NCBI RefSeq assembly: GCF_029395475.1
Contig: NZ_CP113917.1
Location: 1,240,001 to 1,304,000 of the forward strand
Direction: 5' to 3'
Source: Bifidobacterium sp. ESL0775
GTDB lineage: Bacteria > Actinomycetota > Actinomycetes > Actinomycetales > Bifidobacteriaceae
Length of the DNA stretch: 64,000 nt
Translations under genes and position numbers: made by a program
Part shown: positions 51,212 through 59,500 of the stretch, in pieces
Layout: each line of letters begins with the position of its first letter
Position numbering within the stretch: position 1 is the stretch's first letter
The notes under the pieces: generated by a model
What the model was told of the DNA's origin: nothing
The model's input: the letters and a program-made list of their open reading frames with translations, nothing else
Database searches by the model: none

Positions 51212-51877
51212 ATGATGGGCAAAGCAGAAAACATAAACGCCATCAATCGTGAAGCTGTAATCCGTGACGTCATGTTCGACTTTTGTGGCGTGCTGCTCGA
51301 ACTGAATTATCGGCCATGCCTGCAAGGCCATTTCCCGCAAAAGGTCGTTGATACCTTGTGCGCGGACGAAGATGATACTTACGGGTTCTTCGCCACCGAG
51401 GCGCGTATGGACGCGGGTGAGAATTTCGCCGATGTCATCAAGGATTATCGAAAGCAGTACGGCGACGATCTGGCCGACATGTTCAGCTATTACATTGGAC
51501 ATTACGATGATGCCCTACCGAAAATGATCGATGGTATGGAAGAGCTGTTAACTGATTTACGAAAAGCGGGTTATGGCGTGTGGGGGCTGACGAATTGGTC
51601 AGGCGAAACCTTCCATTTCGCCTTCGAAAAGTTCCCACAGCTCGAACGCCTATTGCAAGGCACCGTCGTGTCCGGCACCGAAAAGATGCACAAGCCCAAC
51701 GCGGATATCTTTAATCTTGCCCTGAACCGCTTCGATCTTGATGGGAATCACACCGTTTTCCTTGATGATACGCAAGCCAATGTGGATGGCGCAAAAGCCG
51801 TCGGCATCAACGCGATCCGATTCCAAAACGCCAGCGACGCCCGAACAGAGTTGCAACGTCTGGGTGTTAATATCTGA
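51212..51877 (+). CDS. HAD family hydrolase (YihX-like)
   Basis: 221 residues (220 from the second ATG, which has better spacing to CAGGAG). Motif I reads MFDFCGVLLELN: the nucleophile Asp is present and the second position is Cys-Gly instead of Asp, as in the YihX-type subfamily where DLG/DFG replaces DxDxT. Motif II GLTNWSG, Lys in KMHKPNADIF and motif IV FLDDTQANVDGAKAVG are present. Probably a small-molecule phosphatase with alpha-glucose-1-phosphate-like substrates, by family only. Followed by a LysR regulator. Confidence 0.85.
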   Translation: MMGKAENINAINREAVIRDVMFDFCGVLLELNYRPCLQGHFPQKVVDTLCADEDDTYGFFATEARMDAGENFADVIKDYRKQYGDDLADMFSYYIGHYDDALPKMIDGMEELLTDLRKAGYGVWGLTNWSGETFHFAFEKFPQLERLLQGTVVSGTEKMHKPNADIFNLALNRFDLDGNHTVFLDDTQANVDGAKAVGINAIRFQNASDARTELQRLGVNI

Positions 51878-51952
51878 GCCAAAACGGATTTCAATATCAA
51901 AAATCGTTATAAGTTAACCTTCCCGATACACACGTTGTTATAAACTTTGGAT

Positions 51953-52876
51953 ATGACACTGCTACAGCTGAAATATATCGTCAAGATCGTGGAGTGCGGC
52001 TCGATGAACGAGGCCTCACACGAGCTGTATGTCTCCCAGCCCGCACTGAGCTCGTCAGTCAAAGAGCTTGAGCACGAGATGGGCATCGAGATCTTCACCC
52101 GCTCGTCGCAAGGCATCGCACTGACCGTCGACGGCGCGGAATTCCTCACTTACGCCCGCCAGGTGCTCGACCAGGCCGAACTCATGGAGGAACGGTACAA
52201 GCACGCCAAGCCACGCAAGCAGTTGTGCAGCGTCTCTACCCAGCACTACATGTTCGCCGTCGAGGCATTCGTCGAAATGATCAATTCCATCGAATCCGAC
52301 GAATACGAATTCACCATCCGCGAGACCCGCACACGCGACATCATCGACCAAGTCGCCAACATGCTTTCCGAAATCGGCATCCTCTATCTCTCCGATTTCA
52401 ATAAGGACGTCATCGGCAAGCTCCTGCGCGGCAAGCACCTCGAATTCCATCCGCTGTTCCGTGCCGGACTGCACGTCTTCATCTCACGCGACAACCCACT
52501 CGCGTCCAAGAAAATGGTGACCATGGACGACCTCAAGCCATACCCGTTCATCCAATACGAACAGGGCGAGGAGGGCAGCTTCTACTTCGCCGAGGAAGCG
52601 GTCTGGCCCAAGGACTCCCCCAAACTCATCAACGTCACCGACCGCGCCACGATTTTGAACTTCATCATCGGGCTCAACGGCTACACCATCTGCACCGGCA
52701 TCGACAACGGCGACCTCAACAATGAAAAGATCGTCACGGTCCCGCTCGACACCGACGAGACCATGCTGGTCGGCTGGATCACCAACGAACGCGCCAACCT
52801 CTCCAACGCCGCCGAAAGCTACCTTTCCAAGCTCAAGTCCGTCATCGCCAGCCACGGCTACAAGCTGATCGAATAA
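51953..52876 (+). CDS. LysR-type transcriptional regulator
   Basis: 307 residues. N-terminal winged helix (LLQLKYIVKIVECGSMNEAS, LYVSQPALSSSVKELEHEMG) and a substrate-binding domain of the periplasmic-binding-protein fold. ATG at 51953 is preferred over a TTG two codons earlier. No adjacent divergent target gene is present, so its regulon and co-inducer are unknown. A hairpin with a ten-base stem (GAGATTTTTC/GAAAAATCTC, 52892-52941) follows and may end transcription from both sides. Confidence 0.9.
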   Translation: MTLLQLKYIVKIVECGSMNEASHELYVSQPALSSSVKELEHEMGIEIFTRSSQGIALTVDGAEFLTYARQVLDQAELMEERYKHAKPRKQLCSVSTQHYMFAVEAFVEMINSIESDEYEFTIRETRTRDIIDQVANMLSEIGILYLSDFNKDVIGKLLRGKHLEFHPLFRAGLHVFISRDNPLASKKMVTMDDLKPYPFIQYEQGEEGSFYFAEEAVWPKDSPKLINVTDRATILNFIIGLNGYTICTGIDNGDLNNEKIVTVPLDTDETMLVGWITNERANLSNAAESYLSKLKSVIASHGYKLIE

Positions 52877-52891
52877 GTATTTTCAAACCGA

Positions 52892-52941
52892 TGGAGATTT
52901 TTCATAGCCTTTTTCATACCGAGAACTGATTGTCGAAAAAT
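52892..52941. terminator. Hairpin between LysR and the SdpI-like gene
   Basis: Perfect ten-base stem GAGATTTTTC/GAAAAATCTC with a 30-base loop, located between two convergent genes; probable bidirectional terminator, though the loop is long. Confidence 0.5.
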
Positions 52942-52963
52942 CTCATCTTAATTACGATTGGCA

Positions 52964-53773
52964 TTATTTCTTGTTAATCTTGCCGCCGACATCGCCGTAT
53001 TTCTTGCCGGCGTAGACGCTGTAGATTGCGAATGCTATCACGATCGCCAAGCCGACAACAAGGACGGCATACAGGTCGACGAAACGGGACGAATGCACAA
53101 AGAGACCTGCAACAATCAAGACGATGCCGCCAATGATGAACGCAAAACCGCCGAAACGCTGGCAGCGACGCCAGGACTCACGGCTTTTGAAAGCTCCGGG
53201 CATGCGTATGCCGGACCATCCGTTCGGTTTGACGCTCGGCATGACATTGCCGAAAATGATGAGCGCCAAGCCAGCGGTCACGTTCATGATAGGCTCCAAC
53301 GGTATGCTGGAACCCGTACCTCCCTTGCTGAATGCATCGGAGATAATCCAAATGTTGATGATGTTCATCTCCAAACATACCCAACATCCGCCGCCGATCC
53401 AGACTCGCACTGTCGTTTTTGGGCTCATATCCGGATGCGATTGTTTGTACACGGAAAGTCCGAGAGGAATCTCGCACACCAGCCAGAACACACAAAAAAT
53501 CAACACCATCCAAGCAACAACGAGACCCTCATATTTGCTCCCCCAACGGTCAAGCTCATTCTTACTGTTGTAATGCATCGGTATAGTATCCGGCATATAC
53601 GGCAAAGCCAGCAGATAGATGATAAGCGGCAACAAAGCGAGAAGCACCAGGGCGAAGTTCCAATTTTTCGCACCGACAAGCACGTCTTTCCAACCAATAT
53701 GTTGCTTGAGATGTCCAGATTCGTCATCACTGACTTTCTGAACTTCCGTCTGGTTATCTTCGCGTTTTTCCAT
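52964..53773 (-). CDS. SdpI-like membrane protein 1 (DUF1648/SdpI family)
   Basis: 269 residues with about six to seven membrane helices. The DUF1648 start (LLALPYMPDTIPMHYN...WGSKYEG) and the SdpI signature (NGWSGIRMPGAFKSRESWRRCQRFGG) are visible. In B. subtilis SdpI is an immunity protein against the SdpC killing factor and holds the autorepressor SdpR at the membrane. Here its gene overlaps the preceding ArsR-type gene by 20 bases, copying the sdpRI arrangement. No SdpC-like toxin gene was found in the window. Acidic/basic N-terminal 35 residues precede the first helix. Confidence 0.83.
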   Translation of the reverse strand: MEKREDNQTEVQKVSDDESGHLKQHIGWKDVLVGAKNWNFALVLLALLPLIIYLLALPYMPDTIPMHYNSKNELDRWGSKYEGLVVAWMVLIFCVFWLVCEIPLGLSVYKQSHPDMSPKTTVRVWIGGGCWVCLEMNIINIWIISDAFSKGGTGSSIPLEPIMNVTAGLALIIFGNVMPSVKPNGWSGIRMPGAFKSRESWRRCQRFGGFAFIIGGIVLIVAGLFVHSSRFVDLYAVLVVGLAIVIAFAIYSVYAGKKYGDVGGKINKK

Positions 53774-54131
53774 TCCTCACCGTTTCGGTTGCGCTTTTTT
53801 GTGAACCTCGGATAGCGTTCCCCCTTGCTGCTCGCTTCGCTTTGTACCGCGAAGCCTTGGAAACAGCATTGTTGCGCTGTAGCTCTTTCATCCAGACAAT
53901 GGTGTCGTCAAGGACGGTCAGATTCGGCTCGTACCAGATGGTCGTGCCGTCGCGGCTGTCAGTAACCAGCTCGGCCTCCTTGAGCTTGCGCAGATGATAC
54001 GAAAGCCTTGATGCCGACAACCCCGTGGCTTCCGCGAGTTCTCCGGCATTCATCACTCGTTGTCTCAGCAGCTGAAGAATCTCGCGTCGAGCCGGATCTG
54101 CAAGCGCCGACAATGTAGTCTGCACACCCAT
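53754..54131 (-). CDS. ArsR/SdpR-like repressor 1
   Basis: 125 residues. Winged helix of the ArsR fold (LADPARREILQLLRQRVMNAGELAE, TGLSASRLSYHLRKLKEAELV, SRDGTTIWYEPNL), no metal-binding cysteines in the usual places, as in SdpR. A basic C-terminal tail of about 30 residues (KASRYKAKRAARGNAIRG) is not found in repressor 2 and overlaps the next gene. A TTTCAA-N6-TTGAAA operator lies 27 bases upstream, so autorepression is likely. Confidence 0.85.
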   Translation of the reverse strand: MGVQTTLSALADPARREILQLLRQRVMNAGELAEATGLSASRLSYHLRKLKEAELVTDSRDGTTIWYEPNLTVLDDTIVWMKELQRNNAVSKASRYKAKRAARGNAIRGSQKSATETVRNGKTRR

Positions 54132-54157
54132 TATTCAGTACCTCATTAGATAGAATG

Positions 54158-54175
54158 TTTCAACTAAATTTGAAA
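54158..54175. promoter_or_regulatory. Operator for ArsR/SdpR-like repressor 1
   Basis: TTTCAA-CTAAAT-TTGAAA, perfect arms, same motif as at the second pair. Located upstream of the repressor 1 start. Confidence 0.7.
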
Positions 54176-54347
54176 TTATCCTAAGATTATCATCTTGTTC
54201 CGGAAATACAAAGGGACCATCAACCACAATACGAGTAGAGTCATCAATATAAAAGACCGTTCGGCTTTATGACTTGCTTATTGGCAAACCATCAAGGATC
54301 AATTAAAAAGTCCGACTTTATTTCGCTTGGCCAAACAAAAGAGCAAT
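54176..54347. other. Intergenic region, no gene seen
   Basis: AT-rich gap between repressor 1 and the terminator of the second pair; the promoter of repressor 1 should lie in its right part but was not assigned. Confidence 0.3.
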
Positions 54348-54387
54348 AAAAAAAGGTATGGGATAATATGATGATTATCCCCATACC
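54348..54387 (-). terminator. Terminator after SdpI-like gene 2
   Basis: Minus strand: GGTATGGGGATAA/TTATCCCATACC stem (one bulge) with an eight-base loop followed by seven T. Confidence 0.9.
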
Positions 54388-54425
54388 CACTGTTCTTGGT
54401 TAAAAACTCAACTCAAAATACTTTT

Positions 54426-55187
54426 TCAACGCTTTTTATCGAGCGATCCTCCTATATTCCCGTATTTTTGCGCTGCATATATGCTATAAACGATGCCGAT
54501 AATCCCTAAAACCACAGCGACTCCAGCAATGATCCAAGAACTCGCCGAGCGAAACACAAGTCCAACAGCAACAAGCACAACGCCACCGGCAATCAGCAAT
54601 ATGCCTCCGACCCTTTGGCAACGGCGCCACGTCTCGCGGCTTTTGTAAGCCCAGGGGGTACGTAGACCAGACCACCCGTTCGGCCTCGAATTGGGCACAA
54701 TGTTACCCAAAACAATGAACACAAGCCCTGCAACGATATTGGAGATTGAGGAGCCATTAAATGAAGCGTTGCCGATATTACCGTTATTGAAAACTGTCCA
54801 AATGTAATAGATGTTCAAAACGTTGATAGTGATCAAGGCACCGCAACCGCCAATGATATAGACCTTCAAAGTAGAGAATGGGTCTTCATCTGTTCGTTTC
54901 CTGATCGAACGTACCACCAAAATCTCTGAAAGCATCCATAGCACACAAACGAACAGTGATAAGAGAGGAGATGCGAGCCCTTGAACGTTGCTTCCCCAAC
55001 TTTCAATCCCAGAATCACCATAACGCATGGGTACTCGATTGGGCATAGACGGCATCGCAATCAAATACACAATCAGGGGCAGCAAGCCTATGACACCAAA
55101 TACCGCGTTCCATACCATAACCCGTCTGGCGACACTTTGCCTCATATTCGAATTTTCAAACTTTCCATCGTTTACATCCTGAATCAT
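54426..55187 (-). CDS. SdpI-like membrane protein 2
   Basis: 253 residues, six to seven membrane helices, clearly a paralogue of SdpI-like protein 1 (YLIAMPSMPNRVPMRYGDS; NGWSGLRTPWAYKSRETWRRCQR). It is 82 bases downstream of repressor 2, and a strong hairpin lies in that gap. Same family inference as for the first copy: membrane immunity or signalling partner of the ArsR-type repressor. Confidence 0.83.
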   Translation of the reverse strand: MIQDVNDGKFENSNMRQSVARRVMVWNAVFGVIGLLPLIVYLIAMPSMPNRVPMRYGDSGIESWGSNVQGLASPLLSLFVCVLWMLSEILVVRSIRKRTDEDPFSTLKVYIIGGCGALITINVLNIYYIWTVFNNGNIGNASFNGSSISNIVAGLVFIVLGNIVPNSRPNGWSGLRTPWAYKSRETWRRCQRVGGILLIAGGVVLVAVGLVFRSASSWIIAGVAVVLGIIGIVYSIYAAQKYGNIGGSLDKKR

Positions 55188-55213
55188 TTCAGTTCCTTTG
55201 TTTGTGATTAGAT

Positions 55214-55246
55214 TTCATGTGATTCCAACCAAGGGAATTACATGAA
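55214..55246. other. Hairpin between repressor 2 and SdpI-like gene 2
   Basis: Stem TTCATGTGATTCC/GGAATTACATGAA (13 pairs with one G-U) and a seven-base loop. No T-run on the transcribed strand, so it may tune mRNA stability or lower translation of the downstream gene. Confidence 0.55.
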
Positions 55247-55269
55247 TTTACCTTGCGGTTGACGCTTGA

Positions 55270-55524
55270 TTAGAGTTTGTTGAGCCAAACGATAAGATCG
55301 TCAAGTACACTCAGATTCGGCTCATACCAAATGGTCGTTCCATCTCGGCTGTCTTCCACGAGCCCAGCCTCACGAAGCTTACGCAAATGATACGAAAGAC
55401 TTGAAGCAGACAAACCGGTCTCGCCCATCAGGTCACCGGCATTCATGACCTTCTGTCTGAGCAATTGAAGAATCCTTCTGCGCTCTGGGTCAGCAAGTGC
55501 TTTCAATGTAGTTTGTAAACTCAT
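55270..55524 (-). CDS. ArsR/SdpR-like repressor 2
   Basis: 84 residues from ATG 55524 (AAAGGAGAGGCG upstream). Same winged helix as repressor 1 (LADPERRRILQLLRQKVMNAG, SASSLSYHLRKLREAGLV, RDGTTIWYEPNL) but without the basic tail. Two operators and a good sigma-70 promoter lie upstream. Confidence 0.87.
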   Translation of the reverse strand: MSLQTTLKALADPERRRILQLLRQKVMNAGDLMGETGLSASSLSYHLRKLREAGLVEDSRDGTTIWYEPNLSVLDDLIVWLNKL

Positions 55525-55556
55525 CGCCTCTCCTTTCTTGCTAGAAACCATATCTT

Positions 55557-55629
55557 ATATTTCAAATATATTTGAAATATAGAAATAGATTACAATGTTT
55601 CTGTTTTTATTTCAACTTATTTTGAAATA
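55557..55629 (-). promoter_or_regulatory. Promoter and two operators of repressor 2/SdpI-like 2
   Basis: Operator 1 is a perfect 24-base palindrome at 55557-55580 containing TTTCAA-N6-TTGAAA. Operator 2 (55608-55629) has eight-base arms TATTTCAA/TTGAAATA around six bases. Their centres are 50 bases apart. On the minus strand -35 TTGAAA (55610-55615) lies within operator 2, spacer 17, -10 TAATCT (55587-55592); operator 1 covers the downstream side. Binding at either would block transcription. Confidence 0.8.
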
Positions 55630-55642
55630 TATTTCATCAAAA

Positions 55643-55700
55643 TTGACAGTCCTCGACTAACAATGTATAGTTTCTTTTACATAGTAAAGTTTGCTTTACT
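55643..55700 (+). promoter_or_regulatory. Promoter and palindrome of the membrane protein/XRE operon
   Basis: -35 TTGACA (55643-55648), 17-base spacer, -10 TATAGT (55666-55671). Just downstream the perfect palindrome AGTAAAG-TTTG-CTTTACT (55683-55700), overlapping TTTAC-ATA-GTAAA, lies where a repressor would sit over the start site. The XRE protein of this operon is the obvious candidate. Confidence 0.8.
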
Positions 55701-55748
55701 TGATGTTGTTGGAATTAGGCTATTTCATCGATGCGGTAAAGGAGGAAT

Positions 55749-56294
55749 ATGATGAACAACCAGACCGGCACCACTTCTGAGCTACATGCCGAAGCGACCG
55801 AATCAAATAAAACAACCGGAAAGAAGACAACCAGCGCCTTCGGTACGAAAACCATTTTCGGAGGCGGCAAAGTCGCTCTTTGGGGCACATCGATTGTCGC
55901 GGGAATCGTCATTGGTGTCATATTCGGGGTCATCGCTTTTATCATCCGCAGACCTACACAGCTCAATGATTGGACTTTCATCATATTGATGGCGGTATTG
56001 ATCGGCGGCTGCAGCGTCGGCTTCTGCTGGGTGACCATCGTCGACAGAACGACCATCACCGGCTCGATTCCCCATCCTGAAGAGAACGTGGAAGACACCT
56101 GGCGCACGCAGGCGATGTCCACGGGCCTTATCGGAATGGTGCTTGCCGATACGGTACTGCTCCTACTGGTGGCGTTCTACGACAAGCCGATTCCCAGCGT
56201 CGTCGCGGCGTTCGCGCTGCTTGGCATCATGCTCATCGGATTGCTTACCATGGCATGCGCCTACTTCGTCTATCGCAAGAAGGCCATGGCATGA
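55749..56294 (+). CDS. Unknown four-helix membrane protein
   Basis: 181 residues with predicted membrane helices at about 42-66, 75-98, 122-143 and 149-175, and a Thr/Ser/Lys-rich cytoplasmic N-terminus. AAAGGAGG precedes two consecutive ATG codons. Its stop overlaps the start of a small XRE regulator (ATGA), the layout of many small regulator/membrane pairs in Gram-positive bacteria. I do not recognise a named function; possible roles are sensing of membrane stress or peptide immunity. Confidence 0.7.
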   Translation: MMNNQTGTTSELHAEATESNKTTGKKTTSAFGTKTIFGGGKVALWGTSIVAGIVIGVIFGVIAFIIRRPTQLNDWTFIILMAVLIGGCSVGFCWVTIVDRTTITGSIPHPEENVEDTWRTQAMSTGLIGMVLADTVLLLLVAFYDKPIPSVVAAFALLGIMLIGLLTMACAYFVYRKKAMA

Positions 56295-56491
56295 AGAACC
56301 ACCTGCCGCAACTTCGCCAGCAACACCAGCTGTCGCAGGCCGCTCTCGCTGAGTCTGTTGGCGTGAGCCGTCAAACCATCATCTCCATCGAAAAAGGCCG
56401 CTTCGATCCTTCCCTACCGCTTGCCTTCCGTCTAGCCGAACTATTCGATTGCACTATCGAAGACATCTTCAATCCAGGCTCAGAAGAATAA
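56291..56491 (+). CDS. Small XRE-family regulator
   Basis: 66 residues, almost entirely one helix-turn-helix domain (LRQQHQLSQAALAESVGVSRQTIISIEKGRFDPSLPLAFRLAELF, written here in part: SQAALAESVGVSRQTIISIE), ending in CTIEDIFNPGSEE. This is the YgzD-like group of mini-repressors. Starts inside the stop of the upstream membrane protein gene (ATGA overlap). Likely binds the palindrome near 55690. Confidence 0.88.
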   Translation: MKNHLPQLRQQHQLSQAALAESVGVSRQTIISIEKGRFDPSLPLAFRLAELFDCTIEDIFNPGSEE

Positions 56492-56512
56492 CGTTTTATT
56501 CTTGTGAATAAG

Positions 56513-56579
56513 AAACTGCCTTATGAATCGCGAAGCATGAAATGAGCATTTATTTGCGATTCATAAGGCAGTTTTATTT
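56513..56579. terminator. Bidirectional terminator between XRE and acyl-CoA ligase genes
   Basis: Nineteen-base stem AAACTGCCTTATGAATCGC/GCGATTCATAAGGCAGTTT with a 24-base loop and T-rich flank on both strands. Confidence 0.9.
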
Positions 56580-56590
56580 ATCAACCCTAC

Positions 56591-58405
56591 TCAGCTCTTC
56601 TTCGGCGCGTAGATGACGTTGTCGATGAGATCCTTGTAGTAATCGGTGATGACCTGGCGCTTGGCCTTGAGGCTTGGGGTGAGCATGCCGTTGGCCTCGG
56701 TGAATTCGTCGGGGACGATCTCGAACTTGCGGATGGATTCGGCGCGAGAGACCAGCTCGTTGGCCTTGTTGACGGCACGTTCGACCTCGGCGCGGACTAT
56801 CGGATTCTCGCTGGCCTCCTTCAAATCCTTGACCGGTTCGGCACCTTCGGATTTGAGCCAATCGTTGGTCTCCTGCAAATCCAGCGAGATGATCGCGGCG
56901 ATGAACGGCTTGCGGTCGCCGACCATGACGCATTGGCTGACCACCGGCGAGGTCATGACGGAGGTCTCGACCTCGGCAGGCGATACGTTCTTGCCACCGG
57001 CGGTGATGATGATATCCTTCTTGCGACCGGTCAGCGTCACAAACCCGTCGGAATCGATGGAGCCGAGATCGCCGGTATGCAGCCACCCGTCAACGATCTG
57101 TTCCTTGGTGATTTCGGGATGGTTGTGATAACCGACGCACACGGCGCGGCTCTTGATACACAACTCCCCCGTATCGCTGACGCCGACGGACACGCCCTGC
57201 AGCGGAATGCCGACAGTACCGATCTTGTAGCCCTTGGTGGGATTGACCATGGCCGGAGCGCAGGTTTCGGTCATGCCGTAGCCCTCAAGCAGCGGCAGGC
57301 CGACGCCGTTGAAGAAGTGCGCGATAGTCGCGTTGAGCGGCGCACCACCGGAGACCGCATATTCGACCTTGCCGCCAAAAATCTGCATGATCGTGGAATA
57401 GACCAGCTTGTTGTAAACGGCATGACGAATTTGCAGCGCTCGCGGAATCGGCTTACCGGATTGCTGGGCCTTTGACCAGGCGATGGCGGTATCCGTGGCA
57501 TGCGAGAAGACACGGCCGGCGATGCCAGAACCAGCCTTCTGCGAGGCGGCGTTGTAGATCTTCTCGAAAATACGCGGGACGGCGAGGATGAACGTCGGTT
57601 TGAACGTGCGGAAATCGGCCAGAATGGTCTTGAGATTGCTCGACAAGCCAAGTGTTACCGTCCCTGCGAAGCAAACAAGCTGCATGAATCGGGCGAAGAC
57701 GTGCGCCAACGGCAGGAACAGGAGCAGCCTACGACCGGGCTTGTTGAGGATGTCACCCATGGACTGCACGCCGGAGATGGTGATGAACACGAAATTGGAA
57801 TGGGTCAGCTCGATGCCTTTCGGTGTTCCAGTGGAACCAGAAGTGTAGACGATGGTTGCCAAATCGCTGCCTTTGACCGCTTTTTCGCGTTGCCAGAATT
57901 CCTCGTCGGTGACGCTTTGGCCGAACTTTTCGATGGTCTCGATGGCTCCAGCGGTAATAACATACACATCTTTGAGATCGGCACAGGAATCACGCACGGC
58001 GTCAATCTTGTCGCGCTGTCCGTCATCTTCGGCGAAGGCCATCTTGACATTGGAATCGTTGAAAATCATCTGCACCTGGGCAGGCGAATTGGTCTCGTAG
58101 ACGGGAACCGTGAGCGCACCGATCGACATGATGGCCACATCGAGTGCTGTCCACTGCCATGACGTATGCGCGATAATGGCGACGGAATCACCAGGCTTCA
58201 CGCCACGGGCGATCAGGCCTTTCGCCAACCCTATGACCTTGTCGCGGAACTGCGTCGCGGTAAATGACTGCCACTTGCCGTCGTCGCCGACATACTCGAC
58301 CAACGACTCTTCCGGTGTGCGCTTGGCACGGTCGTCAAGCAATGTGAAGATGTTCCGGTCGCTTTCGATCGGTTTTTCTAGCGGCTGTGTGTATTCCTGT
58401 TGCAT
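56591..58405 (-). CDS. Long-chain fatty acid-CoA ligase (AMP-forming)
   Basis: 604 residues of the ANL superfamily. P-loop-like A3 motif TIVYTSGSTGTPKG, A5 GYGMTETCA, A7 TGDLGSIDSDGFVTLTGRKKDII and the A10 lysine region near the end (MLTPSLKAKRQVI). It activates fatty acids to acyl-CoA through acyl-adenylates; in bifidobacteria it may feed host-derived fatty acids into lipids. The close relatives are FadD15-type enzymes. It sits alone between the XRE terminator and pyrE, with no beta-oxidation genes nearby. Confidence 0.92.
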   Translation of the reverse strand: MQQEYTQPLEKPIESDRNIFTLLDDRAKRTPEESLVEYVGDDGKWQSFTATQFRDKVIGLAKGLIARGVKPGDSVAIIAHTSWQWTALDVAIMSIGALTVPVYETNSPAQVQMIFNDSNVKMAFAEDDGQRDKIDAVRDSCADLKDVYVITAGAIETIEKFGQSVTDEEFWQREKAVKGSDLATIVYTSGSTGTPKGIELTHSNFVFITISGVQSMGDILNKPGRRLLLFLPLAHVFARFMQLVCFAGTVTLGLSSNLKTILADFRTFKPTFILAVPRIFEKIYNAASQKAGSGIAGRVFSHATDTAIAWSKAQQSGKPIPRALQIRHAVYNKLVYSTIMQIFGGKVEYAVSGGAPLNATIAHFFNGVGLPLLEGYGMTETCAPAMVNPTKGYKIGTVGIPLQGVSVGVSDTGELCIKSRAVCVGYHNHPEITKEQIVDGWLHTGDLGSIDSDGFVTLTGRKKDIIITAGGKNVSPAEVETSVMTSPVVSQCVMVGDRKPFIAAIISLDLQETNDWLKSEGAEPVKDLKEASENPIVRAEVERAVNKANELVSRAESIRKFEIVPDEFTEANGMLTPSLKAKRQVITDYYKDLIDNVIYAPKKS

Positions 58406-58504
58406 ACGGCTCCCTTGTTGACGTAATGCTATTAAAAACTTTACTCCGAGCGTAAGAAATCGGTGTCAAAAGCCGTGGCTGACTAAATACGTCAATGTGT
58501 TATC

Positions 58505-59233
58505 TCATGCGCCATATTTGGCCAAATATGTATCGGCACGTTCCTTGATGTCGTCACCGAGCAATGGCTTGCCGTCGGTGGTGACCATGCGGGAGGCGGC
58601 GGCGAAGATCTCGCGGACGTTGGCGATGGAAAGGACGGGGAAACCGAACTCCTGCTCGACCGACTTGACGGCGGACATGTCGGAATCCTTGGTCTTTTCC
58701 ATACGGTCAACCGAAAGCACCAATCCTACGATATCGACGTTTGCGGCGGATTTGAGCTTCGGGACGACCTCGCGGACAGCGGTGCCGGCGGTCATCACAT
58801 CATCGACCAGGAGAACCTTCATACCGTCTTTCAGCGGGGTTCCGACAAGGATGCCACCGTCCCCGTGATCCTTCTTCTCCTTGCGATCGAAGGTATAGCC
58901 GACCTCCATGCCATGCATGCTGGTCAACGCAATGGCCGTGGAAACTGCCAGCGGGATGCCTTTATAGGCCGGGCCGAAAATCGTGGCGATATCTTTCGGG
59001 AGCGTACCGTCGGCCATGGCCGAAGTGATCTTTTCGGCGTAGAAAGCGCCTAACGTGGCGATTTTGCGGCCGTCGTTGAACGCGCCGGCGTTGATGAAGT
59101 AAGGCGACTGACGACCAGACTTGAGCATGAAATCACCGAATTTCAGGGCTCCGGATTCGAGCAAGAACTCGGTAAAACGTTCGTCAAACGGGGTCATCCC
59201 ATTGGCCTCGTTGCGACTATGTTTCTGATTCAT
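58505..59233 (-). CDS. pyrE: Orotate phosphoribosyltransferase
   Basis: 242 residues from ATG 59233 (GAAAGGGATTATC upstream). Adds ribose 5-phosphate from PRPP to orotate. PRPP motif [16 protein letters not shown]; the KERKDHGDGG-like flexible loop appears as [11 protein letters not shown]. Separated from pyrD by 267 bases of tandem repeats, so it may be transcribed separately or differ in dosage from the other pyr genes. Confidence 0.95.
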   Translation of the reverse strand: MNQKHSRNEANGMTPFDERFTEFLLESGALKFGDFMLKSGRQSPYFINAGAFNDGRKIATLGAFYAEKITSAMADGTLPKDIATIFGPAYKGIPLAVSTAIALTSMHGMEVGYTFDRKEKKDHGDGGILVGTPLKDGMKVLLVDDVMTAGTAVREVVPKLKSAANVDIVGLVLSVDRMEKTKDSDMSAVKSVEQEFGFPVLSIANVREIFAAASRMVTTDGKPLLGDDIKERADTYLAKYGA

Positions 59234-59285
59234 GATAATCCCTTTCATTTTCATATTATTCGTTGTACCAACCGATGCCGTTTCT

Positions 59286-59470
59286 ACAATTGCGCCACAT
59301 ATAGGTCACTAGGAACTAATCAGCAGCCCAAAAATGGCGGAAATAAACTGTTTGCGCCATAAACAAGCCGCTAAAAGCCTGTTAGTTGCCTATATATGGC
59401 GGAAAAATATTGTTGCACCATAAATAAGCCAGTGAGTGCTGAGCAGTGGTCCATTTATGGCGGAATTGTT
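59286..59470. repeat. Tandem repeat between pyrE and pyrD
   Basis: About three copies of a 61-62 base unit. Anchors TGCGCCA/TGCACCA recur at 59291, 59353 and 59414; ATGGCGGAA at 59334, 59396 and 59457. Within each unit ATGGCG and CGCCAT (or CACCAT) are inverted and can form small hairpins. Copies are imperfect. Not coding. Confidence 0.75.
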
Positions 59471-59500
59471 CGACTGCAAGCAGCTGAGTGGCGACCACGG

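Noticed and set aside
59286..59470. CRISPR array between pyrE and pyrD
   Set aside because: Units are imperfect, the whole 61-62 base unit recurs including the part that would be the spacer, and no cas genes are near.
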